From: Virgibacillus_F flavescens
GTDB taxonomy: Bacteria > Bacillota > Bacilli > Bacillales > Amphibacillaceae
Direction of reading: 5' to 3'
Length of the DNA stretch: 64,000 nt
Assembly (NCBI RefSeq): GCF_050574275.1
Contig: NZ_CP192260.1
Location: 1,798,001-1,862,000 of the forward strand
This document shows positions 8,299 to 18,018 of this stretch, piece by piece. Within the stretch, counting starts at the first letter, position 1; the number at the start of each line of letters is the position of its first letter. The notes under the pieces were generated by a model that saw nothing but the letters and a program-made list of their open reading frames with translations, ran no database searches and had not been told where the DNA came from. The translations under genes and the position numbers were made by a program.

Positions 8299-8781
8299 CC
8301 TTTCCTGTTATAGGTTTTGTGCGAACGCAGATATTTATACGTATATCTCAAACAAATAGACTTCTGTCTTTAAATGAATAGTAAGTTGTGGATAAAAACG
8401 CAGGATCAGTAAGATTCACCATTGTTCTTACATCAACATGGTAAAGCGATAAACCGTTTACAGATAAGGGACAAACATAAAAGCACATCTTTAATTCAGG
8501 TTCAAACTACTTTTTGTGAAAAAATCAAAAAATGAATAGTAAGACCTACTAAAAAATTAATTTGGTATATTAATCCAATTAAAAAGATCTCAATATAGGC
8601 TAATATAACTACATAATAACTAATTTATGTAAAATAATTCCGCTATTATGTACTAATATCACCGATTTTCATTAGGTGAAATTGACAATATGGTAAATTG
8701 TGTAATTATTTATAGTGAGATGGGGTATATAGTTATAAATAATTATTTATTGGCTTAAATAACGAAAAGAGGTTTGAAATT
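8299..8781. other. AT-rich intergenic region ahead of the Tad operon
   Basis: No gene seen. The 13-base word AATGAATAGTAAG occurs twice (about 8371 and 8532). A TTGACA at 8682-8687 has only poor -10 candidates (TAATTA or ATTATT), so I cannot name the Tad promoter with confidence. The region must hold it, because the genes upstream point the other way. Confidence 0.5.
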
Positions 8782-9540
8782 ATGCTCGAGTCAAAGCGGA
8801 AGGCAATTATATTTTTTCTAATCGCTCTAGTGTTAGCGGCATTGTCAGGTTTTTTAGTTCTAAAGAAGGTTCAGGCGTTAAATAGTAACTTGGGGACGAT
8901 GGTTGAGGTAGTTGTAGCTAATAAAAGTATTTCTTCCCGAGCGGTGATTACTCCTAATGATATTGCTACTGAAGAGATTCCCAAAAAATATGTGAGGGAG
9001 GAACATATCACAGAAGTGAATCAGTTAATAAACAAAGTTTCGGTTGTTCCACTATCTACTGGAGATATTATTACTTCTAATATGCTGAAACAGGCTTCTG
9101 CTGTTACCGAAGCAGACAGTCGGCTTGTATCAGTTATCCAGTCCGAACGAGTTTCCTTTGATGAAGCATTACAGCCACTTGATCGCGTTGATTTAATTGT
9201 TTCACATACTTTTGATGGCGAACCTGTAACTGAAGTATTTATGAAAGATATCAAGGTTGCACGTACAACCGAAAATGATAAGGATTTTATTGGTGTACAG
9301 TTAGAGATTCCGTTTAAAGATGTCCCGAGATTAGTACATATGCAGAACTATGCAGACAGCTTACGCGTAATAAAATCAAACGTGGCACAGCAAAAAAATG
9401 AAAATAAAACAACTGAGACCGATTCAGAGACAGAAACAGATGAAGCAAAACCAGCATCTGAACCTAAAACTGAAGAAAAGAAAGCAGAAGAAGCAAAAGA
9501 AGGGCCAAAAGAGGAAGAAACAAAAAAGAAAAAAGAATAG
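8782..9540 (+). CDS. cpaB: Tad pilus assembly protein CpaB/RcpC (SAF domain)
   Basis: A 252-residue protein with an N-terminal membrane anchor (residues 8-27), then a SAF/CpaB domain: VVVANKSISSRAVITPNDIA is the SAF start and VVPLSTGDIITSNML its continuation. The C-terminal ~50 residues are almost only Glu, Lys, Ala and Thr, a low-complexity tail not usual for the family. CpaB proteins act in the envelope near the pilus exit; in a Gram-positive without a secretin the role is less clear. It is the first gene of the Tad operon. Confidence 0.85.
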   Translation: MLESKRKAIIFFLIALVLAALSGFLVLKKVQALNSNLGTMVEVVVANKSISSRAVITPNDIATEEIPKKYVREEHITEVNQLINKVSVVPLSTGDIITSNMLKQASAVTEADSRLVSVIQSERVSFDEALQPLDRVDLIVSHTFDGEPVTEVFMKDIKVARTTENDKDFIGVQLEIPFKDVPRLVHMQNYADSLRVIKSNVAQQKNENKTTETDSETETDEAKPASEPKTEEKKAEEAKEGPKEEETKKKKE

Positions 9541-9572
9541 CTGAGAAGACTCTTGATTGCTGGAGGAATAAG

Positions 9573-10709
9573 ATGAAGAAAATAAACGAGCTATATGTAA
9601 TCGGGGAAAATGAAGACCTTTATGAATCAATTCAATCTCAATTAAGTGATGAATTTAAGCTGCACCAAGTAACATCTAATGATGTAAAGAAGCATTCTAT
9701 TCATATCGCCTTAGTTTTGAAAACAGAGCAGGAATCACCACTCGACCTAGTACAAATTATTCTCGCAGAGCACCCAAAGGCACTAATTATATATGTTAAT
9801 GATATTCAGAATTTTGAGCTTTTACGTGATTTAACTAAGTTTGGTATAGAAGAATATTTTGTATTACCGCTTGAAGAAGAACTGTTAAAGGAAAAAATAA
9901 AAGTTTTAGTTGAGTCTAAAATAGTAAAAGAAGATGAATCTGGTACTTCAGATGGTTTCAAACGAGGTGGCGGAAGAGTATTTACATTCTACAGTGGTAA
10001 GGGAGGGGCAGGGAAATCGTTACTGAGCACAAGTTTTGCTCAAACGCTTAAACTCGAATCTACTGCAAAAGTGCTATATATTGATCTGAATTTGCAATAT
10101 GGTGGTGCAGAAACTTTTTTAGGAATTGAAAGCAACCGTTCCATCATAGATTTAATCCCTGTTATCCACGAGTTAAACGAACATCATATTCGCAATATTG
10201 CTGAAAAAGAAACACACTCTGGTTTGGAAGTTCTGGTTAGTCCACGTGATGCAGAACTAGCAGAGAAAATTGATCAGGAATTTATTCTGAGATTAATCCG
10301 AGCGAGCAAACGCAGTTATGATTTCATTGTAGTAGATGCACCTACATGGATGGAAGAAAGCGTTTATACAGCAATATCGGAGTCAGAGCGTATCTATTAC
10401 GTAATGAATCTGGACACAGTTGCAATTCGTGTTCTAAAAAACGTAGAGACTTTATTTCAGCAATTAGGAATTAATACGGAAGATAAAATGGAATTAGTGA
10501 TTAATTTTGCAGGAAAAGAAAATGAGCTAACAAAGAAGGATATTGAACGATTTGTTACTTTTCCAGTTGCTACTGAAATAAGAAGAGACTTTAAAGGTAT
10601 TCAAAGTTTTATTAATCAAGGGATACCTTTACGAAAAGAACCTCAGGAGAAGAAACTTACACCAGTAGCTAAAGATATTCAAAAATGGGTTAGATCTATG
10701 TTGAAGTAA
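9573..10709 (+). CDS. cpaE: CpaE/TadZ-like pilus localisation ATPase
   Basis: A 378-residue protein: an N-terminal receiver-like domain (about 1-120) without an obvious phospho-acceptor pattern, then a MinD/ParA-type ATPase with the deviant P-loop YSGKGGAGKS at about residues 140-149 and VVDAPTWMEES as the switch/Walker B region. CpaE/TadZ proteins place the pilus machine in the cell. The start is behind GGAGG. It sits between cpaB and cpaF as in other Tad loci. Confidence 0.88.
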   Translation: MKKINELYVIGENEDLYESIQSQLSDEFKLHQVTSNDVKKHSIHIALVLKTEQESPLDLVQIILAEHPKALIIYVNDIQNFELLRDLTKFGIEEYFVLPLEEELLKEKIKVLVESKIVKEDESGTSDGFKRGGGRVFTFYSGKGGAGKSLLSTSFAQTLKLESTAKVLYIDLNLQYGGAETFLGIESNRSIIDLIPVIHELNEHHIRNIAEKETHSGLEVLVSPRDAELAEKIDQEFILRLIRASKRSYDFIVVDAPTWMEESVYTAISESERIYYVMNLDTVAIRVLKNVETLFQQLGINTEDKMELVINFAGKENELTKKDIERFVTFPVATEIRRDFKGIQSFINQGIPLRKEPQEKKLTPVAKDIQKWVRSMLK

Positions 10710-10737
10710 AAATATTAAAAGCTAAGGCGGTGAGGCA

Positions 10738-12108
10738 ATGCCCCTTTTTCAACGTACAAATAAGGAAGATCAAAAAGATACGTATCAAACAGATTATATT
10801 GTAAGTAATTCCTATATCGATGAGCTTGTAGAACATTATAAGTCCAGATTGTTAACTGAAATTAACTTAGAACAGATAACTAGCTTACCAGATGCTGACA
10901 AGCGATTGAAAATAGAGCGATTGATTAATCAATTCATGACCGAGGAAAAGGTGGTTATTCCCAGGCATGATAAAGAGACTTTACTTTCACGATTAATTGA
11001 TGAAAGTGTAGGTTTTGGTCCGATTGAATCATTACTAAAGGATGATGAGATCACGGAAATATTGGTTAATGGACCGAAAGAGATATATGTAGAGAAAAGC
11101 GGAAAACTGGAACACGTCGATATTTCTTTTAAAGATGAATCTCATGTACGACATATTGTCGATAGAGTGGTAGCACCATTAGGAAGAAGAATAGATGAAA
11201 GTTCACCAATGGTTGATGCCAGACTTCCTGATGGCAGTCGTGTAAATGCAGTAATATCACCTATTAGCCTAGGTGGGACAATAATTTCAATTCGTAAATT
11301 CAGAAAAACACCATTTGTCATGGACGATTTGGAAAAGTATGGAACGTTTACAAGCGATATGTCTAAATTTATGCAAGCCTTAGTACAAGGAAAATTAAAT
11401 ATACTTATTTCTGGAGGAACCGGTAGTGGTAAGACAACGCTATTAAACGCATTAGCCAAAGCAATTCCTTACGATGAGCGGGTTATCACAATTGAAGATT
11501 CAGCTGAATTACGACTTGCGCGTAAGAATGTTGTTGGTATGGAAGCTAGACCCCCGAACGTAGAGGGTGAAGGAGAAATATCGATTCGTCAACTAGTTAA
11601 AAACTCCTTGAGAATGCGTCCAGACAGAATTATTGTTGGTGAGGTTCGTGGATCAGAGGCATTCGACATGCTGCAGGCGATGAACACCGGACATGAAGGG
11701 TCATTAACAACGGTCCACTCGAACACACCTACTGATGCAATAAATCGGGTAGAGGGGATGGTTGTGATGGCGGGAATGAATTTACCTACTCATATTATTC
11801 GAGAATATATTGTTGGAGCATTGGATTATATTGTTCAAGTTCAGCGTTTATCTGATGGTACTAGAAAGATTATGAACATAGCTGAAGTTGAGGTTGATAA
11901 AAACAATAAAATTGAGGTTCGAGATATCTTTTGCTTTAAACGTACCGGGGTAGATGAAAATGGAAAAATCCATGGTTATTACACTGCAACTGGCATTCGC
12001 CCAAAATGTATTGACCAAATGGAAACACTGGGAGTAACGTTTAGACCTGATTTCTTTGAACCTGAAGGGGAGATTGCAGATGAGCTTAACCGTGTCCATA
12101 CTCTATAG
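10738..12108 (+). CDS. cpaF: CpaF/TadA secretion ATPase
   Basis: A 456-residue cytoplasmic ATPase of the type II/IV secretion family. It has the Walker A motif SGGTGSGKTTLL at about 225-236, the Asp box around ITIEDSAELRL, and the histidine/Walker B region with RPDRIIVGEVRG and HEGSLTTVHSN. The N-terminal ~130 residues contain the usual CpaF helical part. It powers pilin assembly with TadB and TadC, which follow directly; its end overlaps tadB. Confidence 0.93.
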   Translation: MPLFQRTNKEDQKDTYQTDYIVSNSYIDELVEHYKSRLLTEINLEQITSLPDADKRLKIERLINQFMTEEKVVIPRHDKETLLSRLIDESVGFGPIESLLKDDEITEILVNGPKEIYVEKSGKLEHVDISFKDESHVRHIVDRVVAPLGRRIDESSPMVDARLPDGSRVNAVISPISLGGTIISIRKFRKTPFVMDDLEKYGTFTSDMSKFMQALVQGKLNILISGGTGSGKTTLLNALAKAIPYDERVITIEDSAELRLARKNVVGMEARPPNVEGEGEISIRQLVKNSLRMRPDRIIVGEVRGSEAFDMLQAMNTGHEGSLTTVHSNTPTDAINRVEGMVVMAGMNLPTHIIREYIVGALDYIVQVQRLSDGTRKIMNIAEVEVDKNNKIEVRDIFCFKRTGVDENGKIHGYYTATGIRPKCIDQMETLGVTFRPDFFEPEGEIADELNRVHTL

Positions 12109-13009
12109 TTTGGCAGTCCTTTCGTTACTTATCTGCGGATATTTTTTCTTAGGATACAGAAATCAGAAGAAAGAATGGAAGCAAAAAGTTAGACACTGGT
12201 ATCCAGAGGAACAAAGAAAAAGCGTAATTAGCAAATGGGGAGACCGCTTTGATGAACGCGAGAGTTCGAACAAGTTACGAAGCAAATTACAAAACGCTAA
12301 CTTGAAATTATTGCCATCGGAATATATGGGAGCCATGATACTGGGCTATCTCGTTTTATTTGTTTTATTTTACGCGATCTTTAACATGCCAACACCGGTG
12401 AGTCTTTTACTACCATTATTGATTGTAATCGCATTAAATTTTTTACTCTTTTATTTTAGAAAAAATAACTATGAAACTCGATTTAATGAACAACTATCTG
12501 AGATTTGTAGATTACTAGGTAACGCTGCTAGGTCAGGCTTAACCATTAATCAAGGTATTGATATCGCAGCAAGAGAAGTAAGTGCACCAGCTGGCGATGA
12601 GTTTAAACGAATTTCAAATGAATTAAATCTAGGGGTTTCATTAGAAGCGGCCTTACGATCTGTACAGAAACGAAACAAATCAAGAGATTTTAATTTATTT
12701 ATTGCAACGCTACTAATTCAAAAGAAAACAGGGGGAAACCTCGCATTGACCTTAGATACAATGGCCAACACATTTGAAGAACGTAAAGTACTAACGCAGA
12801 CAATTAAAACGATGACATCGGAACAAAAGTACATTTCCTTTATTGTTCCAGCATTACCGATATTTTTATTACTAGTCATGAATAACGTTATTGATGGTTT
12901 TATTGAACCACTATGGAAAGGGTTCGGAATCGTTATATTAATTCTATTTTTATCAGCGATTATTTTATCTTTCTTTTTAATAAGAAAAATAACGGATATA
13001 AAGGTGTAG
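12080..13009 (+). CDS. tadB: TadB-type inner-membrane platform protein
   Basis: About 309 residues. An N-terminal membrane segment, a pair around residues 85-125, then a T2SSF/GspF cytoplasmic domain (ICRLLGNAARSGLTINQGID) and two C-terminal segments. The ATG at 12080 has GAAGGGGAGA upstream and overlaps the end of cpaF by 29 bases, indicating translational coupling. Confidence 0.88.
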   Translation: MSLTVSILYSLAVLSLLICGYFFLGYRNQKKEWKQKVRHWYPEEQRKSVISKWGDRFDERESSNKLRSKLQNANLKLLPSEYMGAMILGYLVLFVLFYAIFNMPTPVSLLLPLLIVIALNFLLFYFRKNNYETRFNEQLSEICRLLGNAARSGLTINQGIDIAAREVSAPAGDEFKRISNELNLGVSLEAALRSVQKRNKSRDFNLFIATLLIQKKTGGNLALTLDTMANTFEERKVLTQTIKTMTSEQKYISFIVPALPIFLLLVMNNVIDGFIEPLWKGFGIVILILFLSAIILSFFLIRKITDIKV

Positions 13010-13012
13010 CCT

Positions 13013-13948
13013 ATGGACGCATTAATTATTATTACAATCATAGCATTTTGGTTCTGTGCCGTCCTTTGTATGAAGCATTTCTGGTCATTTCTGCAAGGGA
13101 AAAGAAGTGTACTTGATCATGTATCGGATGTAACACAAGTTGACCCATTCGAGAAAAAACAAAAGAAAAAGAATCAACGAGCAGTAATTTTTCAACATGT
13201 TACCAAGTATGCAGATGATTTCACAGACCTAGGTCAGCGAATTAACTTTTTCAGTGAGAATCATAGTGTAAAAGAATGGTTAAGGAAATCTGGAAATCCA
13301 TTGCAACTAACGGTAGAACGATTTCAAGGATTAAAAATTTTCCTATTCATTGCCGGATTCTTTTTCGGTGTTCTATCTATTATTATCGGTCTTCCGTTAT
13401 CGCAATATATGCTAGTATTTGCACCAATATTGGGTTATTTCACCCCAATTTTCTTAGTAAGAAGAGAAGCTAAAAAAAGGCAAAATTTAATTCGAAAAGA
13501 CTTGCCAGACTTTCTCGATACGGTAAGTACGAGTGTGCAAGCAGGAGTTAGTCTAGACCATGCATTAAGGGAGGTGATCCGTTATTTTGACGGGCCAATT
13601 CGTGAAGAGTTTTCCAGGTTTAATCAAGAAATAGATTTAGGTGTACCAAGAGAAAAAGCATATCGCGAGCTTCTGGAACGAAATGACAACACTGAATTTC
13701 AATCGTTAATTAAAGGACTTATCCAAGGGTTAAATTTAGGTATTCCTATTGCAAAGACTTTTAGAATCCAGGCAAATGATATGCGACAGATTCGTGAAGA
13801 ACAAGTAAAGGAACAGGCAGCAAAAGCGTCACCAAAAGTAACGCTGGTAACAACATTTTTAATTGCCCCAGTTTCCATATTGATGATTGCAGGACTGATG
13901 ATCATGAATATGCTGATGGGTGATGATAGTATTTTTAAGAGTTTTTAA
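13013..13948 (+). CDS. tadC: TadC-type inner-membrane platform protein
   Basis: 311 residues with the same plan as TadB: membrane segments near the N-terminus and at about 110-150, a GspF-type domain (LPDFLDTVSTSVQAGVSLDH, then LGVPREKAYRELLERN) and a final pair of hydrophobic stretches. It begins three bases after tadB. TadB and TadC together are thought to form the assembly platform. Confidence 0.88.
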   Translation: MDALIIITIIAFWFCAVLCMKHFWSFLQGKRSVLDHVSDVTQVDPFEKKQKKKNQRAVIFQHVTKYADDFTDLGQRINFFSENHSVKEWLRKSGNPLQLTVERFQGLKIFLFIAGFFFGVLSIIIGLPLSQYMLVFAPILGYFTPIFLVRREAKKRQNLIRKDLPDFLDTVSTSVQAGVSLDHALREVIRYFDGPIREEFSRFNQEIDLGVPREKAYRELLERNDNTEFQSLIKGLIQGLNLGIPIAKTFRIQANDMRQIREEQVKEQAAKASPKVTLVTTFLIAPVSILMIAGLMIMNMLMGDDSIFKSF

Positions 13949-13972
13949 ATAATAAATTAGGAGGAAATTAGG

Positions 13973-14191
13973 ATGAATTATTTGAATGGGATTTATGCGA
14001 GAATGTTAAACGCGTTTGATGGCTGGAAGAACGAGGAGCGAGGATCTCAGACATTAGAGTGGATTGGGATTGCAGCGGTTGTTGTGATTGTGGTGGGACT
14101 GGTTTCTACTGCTTTTGGAACATTGAAAATAGGAGAGACAGTAGCAGAAAAGTTTGAAACCTTTCTTGAGAATATCGGTAGTGGGAGCTAA
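13973..14191 (+). CDS. Flp-like major pilin candidate
   Basis: A 72-residue prepilin. A charged leader ends in EERG, then SQTLEWIGIAAVVVIVVGLV: cleavage after Gly would leave Glu at position 5 of the mature protein, as in type IV and Flp pilins, followed by one hydrophobic helix and a short acidic end. It has AGGAGG seven bases upstream. No prepilin peptidase (CpaA/TadV) is encoded in this window, so processing must use one encoded elsewhere. Confidence 0.8.
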   Translation: MNYLNGIYARMLNAFDGWKNEERGSQTLEWIGIAAVVVIVVGLVSTAFGTLKIGETVAEKFETFLENIGSGS

Positions 14192-14243
14192 CTAACAATA
14201 TCATTTAATTTACTATAATTAGCAAAATAAGGAGATTTACTTC

Positions 14244-15650
14244 ATGCCTAAAAAGTGTTACTTACTTTTAGTTCTAACCATCTTATTTTTAATTACAGCT
14301 TGTAGTGAAGAAAAGTCAAGTAAAGATGCTATTGAAGACTCTTCAGAACAAGAAGACTCTTCAGATTCCGAAAAACAAACAAAAGATGTTACCAAAAAAG
14401 AAACTAGTGATGAAAGTAGTAAAAGTGACAATAAACATTTGAAGGATATTTCGCTGGTTCCTACAAATGAAGTCGGTTTCGTTAGGCAGAATTCAGGGGT
14501 ATTTGCCGATAAGGTTATATGGGATGTTGAAGAAAAGGTGAAAAAACAATTAAAAAAGTTGAAACCTATGAGTGAAAATCCATCTGATATGGAGTATAAA
14601 AAATATCTAAGTTATATGTATTGGTTGGTAGCAGAGGACTTCCCTAACCCAAAGGATGTTGTTAAAAAATGGGAATTTGCTTCATTTGGAAACCCGAATC
14701 TGCCTGACTCTAGATATCATTTTAAAGAAAACTATAATGTTGAGATTATTTTAGATGCTAGTGGTAGTATGGCAGCAGATGTAAAAGGAAAGACACGTAT
14801 GCAACTCGCTAAAGAAACAATTAATAATTTTCTTAAGAGTATTCCAGAAAAAGCAAATGTTTCTTTACGAGTGTATGGTCATAAAGGGTCAAGTTCTGAG
14901 AGTGATAAAGAATTGTCTTGTAGTGCAATAGAACAAGTATATGGATTTTCTCCATATAATGAAGAAAAATTCAAAGAAGCACTAAACCAATTTAAGCCAA
15001 GTGGATGGACACCAATAGCGGAGGCGCTAAAGGAATCAAAAAAAGCATTATCACAATTTGATACTAAAGACAATACAAACCTAATCTATCTCGTTAGTGA
15101 TGGAATCGAAACATGTGGTGGAAATCCTGTTAAAGTAGCTGAATCACTATCAAAATCGAATGCAGAACCAATTATTAATATTGTTGGTTTTGGAGCTGAC
15201 GCTAAAGCCCAAAACCAGTTACAAGAAATGGCAGAAATTTCAGATGGGATATATGCTACTGTTAATGATCAAAGAGAACTAGCTGAGGAATTTGATCGTG
15301 CAGAAGAAGTTTTAGAGGCATGGGGAGATTGGAAAGAGGATGCATTAAAGGATTTAGATGCAATAGGTGTGGATAATAGCTTCGATATTATGAAAATCAC
15401 AAATGATTGGTCCTCTATTTCAATCTCACAATCAAACAATTTGGTAAAGGTTATTGGTATAGCTGAAGAAGTTGAACTAATTACAAATGATCAGAGATCA
15501 ACCTTATCTAGTATGGAAAACGACGTTGTAGATAGAATTGGAGTGATTAAGGATGAAATTGAGAATCGCTTACAAAACATTAGTGTAGAAAACCTAGAAA
15601 AACTTAAAAAATCAATCAAGGAAAAATACAACACAGAAACACAGAACTAA
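14244..15650 (+). CDS. von Willebrand A domain lipoprotein, paralogue 1
   Basis: 468 residues. Lipoprotein signal with lipobox LITAC (Cys20), a Ser/Glu/Lys-rich linker to about residue 70, then a vWA domain with the MIDAS motif DASGSM near residue 171 and SDGIETCGG further on, and a helical C-terminal part. vWA domains bind protein ligands through a metal. Tad systems often carry a vWA domain inside TadG; here the TadG-like protein (19136) has none and vWA sits on separate lipoproteins. Closely similar to the product of 21547 over most of its length, more distantly to that of 20119. Confidence 0.85.
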   Translation: MPKKCYLLLVLTILFLITACSEEKSSKDAIEDSSEQEDSSDSEKQTKDVTKKETSDESSKSDNKHLKDISLVPTNEVGFVRQNSGVFADKVIWDVEEKVKKQLKKLKPMSENPSDMEYKKYLSYMYWLVAEDFPNPKDVVKKWEFASFGNPNLPDSRYHFKENYNVEIILDASGSMAADVKGKTRMQLAKETINNFLKSIPEKANVSLRVYGHKGSSSESDKELSCSAIEQVYGFSPYNEEKFKEALNQFKPSGWTPIAEALKESKKALSQFDTKDNTNLIYLVSDGIETCGGNPVKVAESLSKSNAEPIINIVGFGADAKAQNQLQEMAEISDGIYATVNDQRELAEEFDRAEEVLEAWGDWKEDALKDLDAIGVDNSFDIMKITNDWSSISISQSNNLVKVIGIAEEVELITNDQRSTLSSMENDVVDRIGVIKDEIENRLQNISVENLEKLKKSIKEKYNTETQN

Positions 15651-15768
15651 CATAAGAGAGGGATTTGTATAAGAAAATTGTAAAACGGGGTGATGGACAT
15701 TGGTAGGTTTATTAAAAAAATACTGGTCTTAATCGCAATTATTTTCATGACATTTCAGCCAGTTATGG
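15633..15768 (+). repeat. Duplicated segment, copy 1 (vWA 3' end to a signal-peptide start)
   Basis: About 136 bases nearly identical to 22949-23083. It covers the last codons of the vWA gene, the gap, the ribosome binding site and the first 25 codons of the following gene. The match stops abruptly inside both downstream genes. Confidence 0.9.
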
Positions 15769-17123
15769 TTCCAGTGGTATACGCTGTTGAATCATGGAGT
15801 GGAAACTCATGGGAGGGTACCCCCTGGGAAGGAAAACCATGGGATGGTAGCGATTTGCAGTGGGAAGGTAAATCCTGGGAAGGAAATGAATGGACTGGTA
15901 AATCAACCGATGGTGAGAGCTGGAATGGAAAAGGAACTGAAGGAAATGGCACTAATGGTCAGGGTACAACAGGTTATGATTGGCAAACTTTACCATGGTA
16001 TATGAAAGGTTGGAATCAACCAGGATTTGGTGGGAATCAAGGAAATTCGGTAGGAAATGGATCAATTGGTAATCCTTGGTTATACCCTGGGTGGAATGGT
16101 AGTGAAACCAATGGTAGTCCGTGGGCTAATTCGGAATTTGCTGGAGAAGGTACAACTGGAACTCCATGGGCAAATTCTGGATGGAATGGGCAATATGGAC
16201 TCGGCAGTCCGTGGACATCATATGGACCAAACGGTTATGGAATTATGGCTAATCCAGGGGATACTTCTGTTAGGTATAGAAGTAACATAGATGATGGTGA
16301 GTCGATTCAAGAGCAACCTTTTTATGAAACTGATGGGTTCAAAATTTCAAAATATATCATAGGTGATGTAATCGGCGGTCAGGCTACTATGATTAGTGGT
16401 GCTATGAAATATGAGCGATTCTCAGAAGTCGGTAAAAAAGGATCTGGTTTTGATTTCGGGGCGAAAACGTACGGAAATCTCCTTGTTAATGGATTTAAAT
16501 TAGGTGGAATTGACAACGGAGCAATAGATGCTTATGATACCGCTTCAAAAATTGATGAAGGTATACAAGGATTAAACAAATTCCGACAAGCAAGAAATGT
16601 TGGTGAAACCTCAGAGAGTGCAATTGATACTTCCAAATCTAAAGCTTTAAGAAATACTAAATTTTTATCAAAGGCTAACAAAGCTGTGTCACTAGTTGAT
16701 AAAATACCTAAACCTCCTGCAGTTTTGGAAAAAGCTTTATCAAAGTTTAATGTTCCCGCTGCCGCATTAGGAACTATTGCATCAACAGCAAAGACAGTTG
16801 ATAGTTGGGATAATGCTTCTAGAGTATTGGATAGCAATGCTTCTGGTACAGACAAGACTGTAGCTGTAGCAGATGTGACTGAGAATATAGGTGACACTGC
16901 AATGAATCTTGGTGTGGTTACATCAGCAATACCATTACCTGGTGCAAGAGTACTTGGAGGAGCAATGGTAGTTGGAGGAGCAGTTTTATGGGGTGTTTCA
17001 AAAGCTGCTAAATTAATTGCTGGAAATTGGAATACTATTAAAAATAGTCCGAAAAAAGCGTGGGAAGGCACTAAAAATATTGCTAAAAAGGGTTGGAACG
17101 CATTAACTGGTATCTTTGGTTAA
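15693..17123 (+). CDS. Secreted Trp/Gly-repeat protein, unknown function
   Basis: About 476 residues. Signal peptide with a likely cleavage after VVYA. Residues ~35-200 are built of short W-G repeats: WEG, WDG, WNG units every 5-7 residues (SWEGTPWEGKPWDG), then a longer unit containing GSPWANS and GTPWANS. Residues ~215-477 form a different, Ala/Gly-rich helical part with hydrophobic glycine stretches near 415-440 and a basic end with WNTIKNSPKKAWEG. Most of it has no Cys. The layout (export signal, repeats, C-terminal domain) could suit a surface protein or an effector; I recognise no family. It lies inside the Tad operon between a vWA lipoprotein and membrane proteins. Confidence 0.75.
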   Translation: MDIGRFIKKILVLIAIIFMTFQPVMVPVVYAVESWSGNSWEGTPWEGKPWDGSDLQWEGKSWEGNEWTGKSTDGESWNGKGTEGNGTNGQGTTGYDWQTLPWYMKGWNQPGFGGNQGNSVGNGSIGNPWLYPGWNGSETNGSPWANSEFAGEGTTGTPWANSGWNGQYGLGSPWTSYGPNGYGIMANPGDTSVRYRSNIDDGESIQEQPFYETDGFKISKYIIGDVIGGQATMISGAMKYERFSEVGKKGSGFDFGAKTYGNLLVNGFKLGGIDNGAIDAYDTASKIDEGIQGLNKFRQARNVGETSESAIDTSKSKALRNTKFLSKANKAVSLVDKIPKPPAVLEKALSKFNVPAAALGTIASTAKTVDSWDNASRVLDSNASGTDKTVAVADVTENIGDTAMNLGVVTSAIPLPGARVLGGAMVVGGAVLWGVSKAAKLIAGNWNTIKNSPKKAWEGTKNIAKKGWNALTGIFG

Positions 17124-17183
17124 GGGGAATAGAATAGACTAATTCCTATTGACCCTATAAAGTATAGGAGGCTCTAATTAATT

Positions 17184-17999
17184 ATGAACATAGATAATCA
17201 ATTACTTAATAAAATGGCTAAAAAACATAAAAAGTTATTTGAAAGTTACAGTATAAATCCAGGAGCATATCAGATTCAGAATAATGATTTTTTTCTCGTT
17301 TCATATAAAAAAAAGGGAATTTCCGGTTGTGCAGTATTAAGTCCGCAATGCCCTGACGATACCGTTATGTATATGGAAGCATTCGATTCATTATTAGAAC
17401 ATGCACAATTAACCACTCTTATTCTAAGGCATGCTGGTGATAGAGCTGACATAAACATGTCTTCTTTCTACACAGTTAAACAGTTCTTGGAGGATGTTAT
17501 TTATGATGTTGAATTAAGACAAGAGGATAAAAATGTATTTGAAACATGCTTAAGTGCAATATTGAAAATTCTGGAATTACAAGAGTATCTTATTAAGAGT
17601 TTTGAAGAATTTTATTTAAAAGTCACAAAACTCCACGAAGGTGAAATCAATGTTATAACTAAAGATGATATAGAAGAAATGGTGAATTATCTAGGAGAGG
17701 TTGGGTATATTCAATATACACAATTGCTAACTCAATACCGTACTATATCAAAATTTGGTTATATTAAAAATACAAGTGAACCTAATATTAGTAAATATAT
17801 AACTGACGATGTAAGTAGTTATTTGGTAGAATTTTCAAGTCACAAAAAGCAACTAAATGAACAGATTAAAAGTATTACTTATCAAACAGAAATGGATCGA
17901 CTAACAAAGGAAGAACATATAGAAGTTGAAAAGAAAAACTTCCGCCAAAACCTTGAGAAAACAAATGCTTCATTGAGAAAGAAGTTACGTTTCCCATAA
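17184..17999 (+). CDS. Conserved-looking cytoplasmic protein, unknown
   Basis: 271 residues, no signal peptide or membrane segment. Mixed alpha/beta in the first 100 residues, then mostly helical with a charged coiled-coil-like C-terminus (LTKEEHIEVEKKNFRQNLEK). The start is an ATG behind TAGGAGG. It is co-directional with the Tad genes and probably in the same operon; the neighbourhood suggests an accessory role there, but nothing in the sequence identifies one. Confidence 0.65.
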   Translation: MNIDNQLLNKMAKKHKKLFESYSINPGAYQIQNNDFFLVSYKKKGISGCAVLSPQCPDDTVMYMEAFDSLLEHAQLTTLILRHAGDRADINMSSFYTVKQFLEDVIYDVELRQEDKNVFETCLSAILKILELQEYLIKSFEEFYLKVTKLHEGEINVITKDDIEEMVNYLGEVGYIQYTQLLTQYRTISKFGYIKNTSEPNISKYITDDVSSYLVEFSSHKKQLNEQIKSITYQTEMDRLTKEEHIEVEKKNFRQNLEKTNASLRKKLRFP

Positions 18000-18018
18000 A
18001 AATTAAAAGGAGTTAATT

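Noticed and set aside
8682..8710. Promoter of the Tad operon
   Set aside because: TTGACA is present but no acceptable -10 lies at 16-18 bases.
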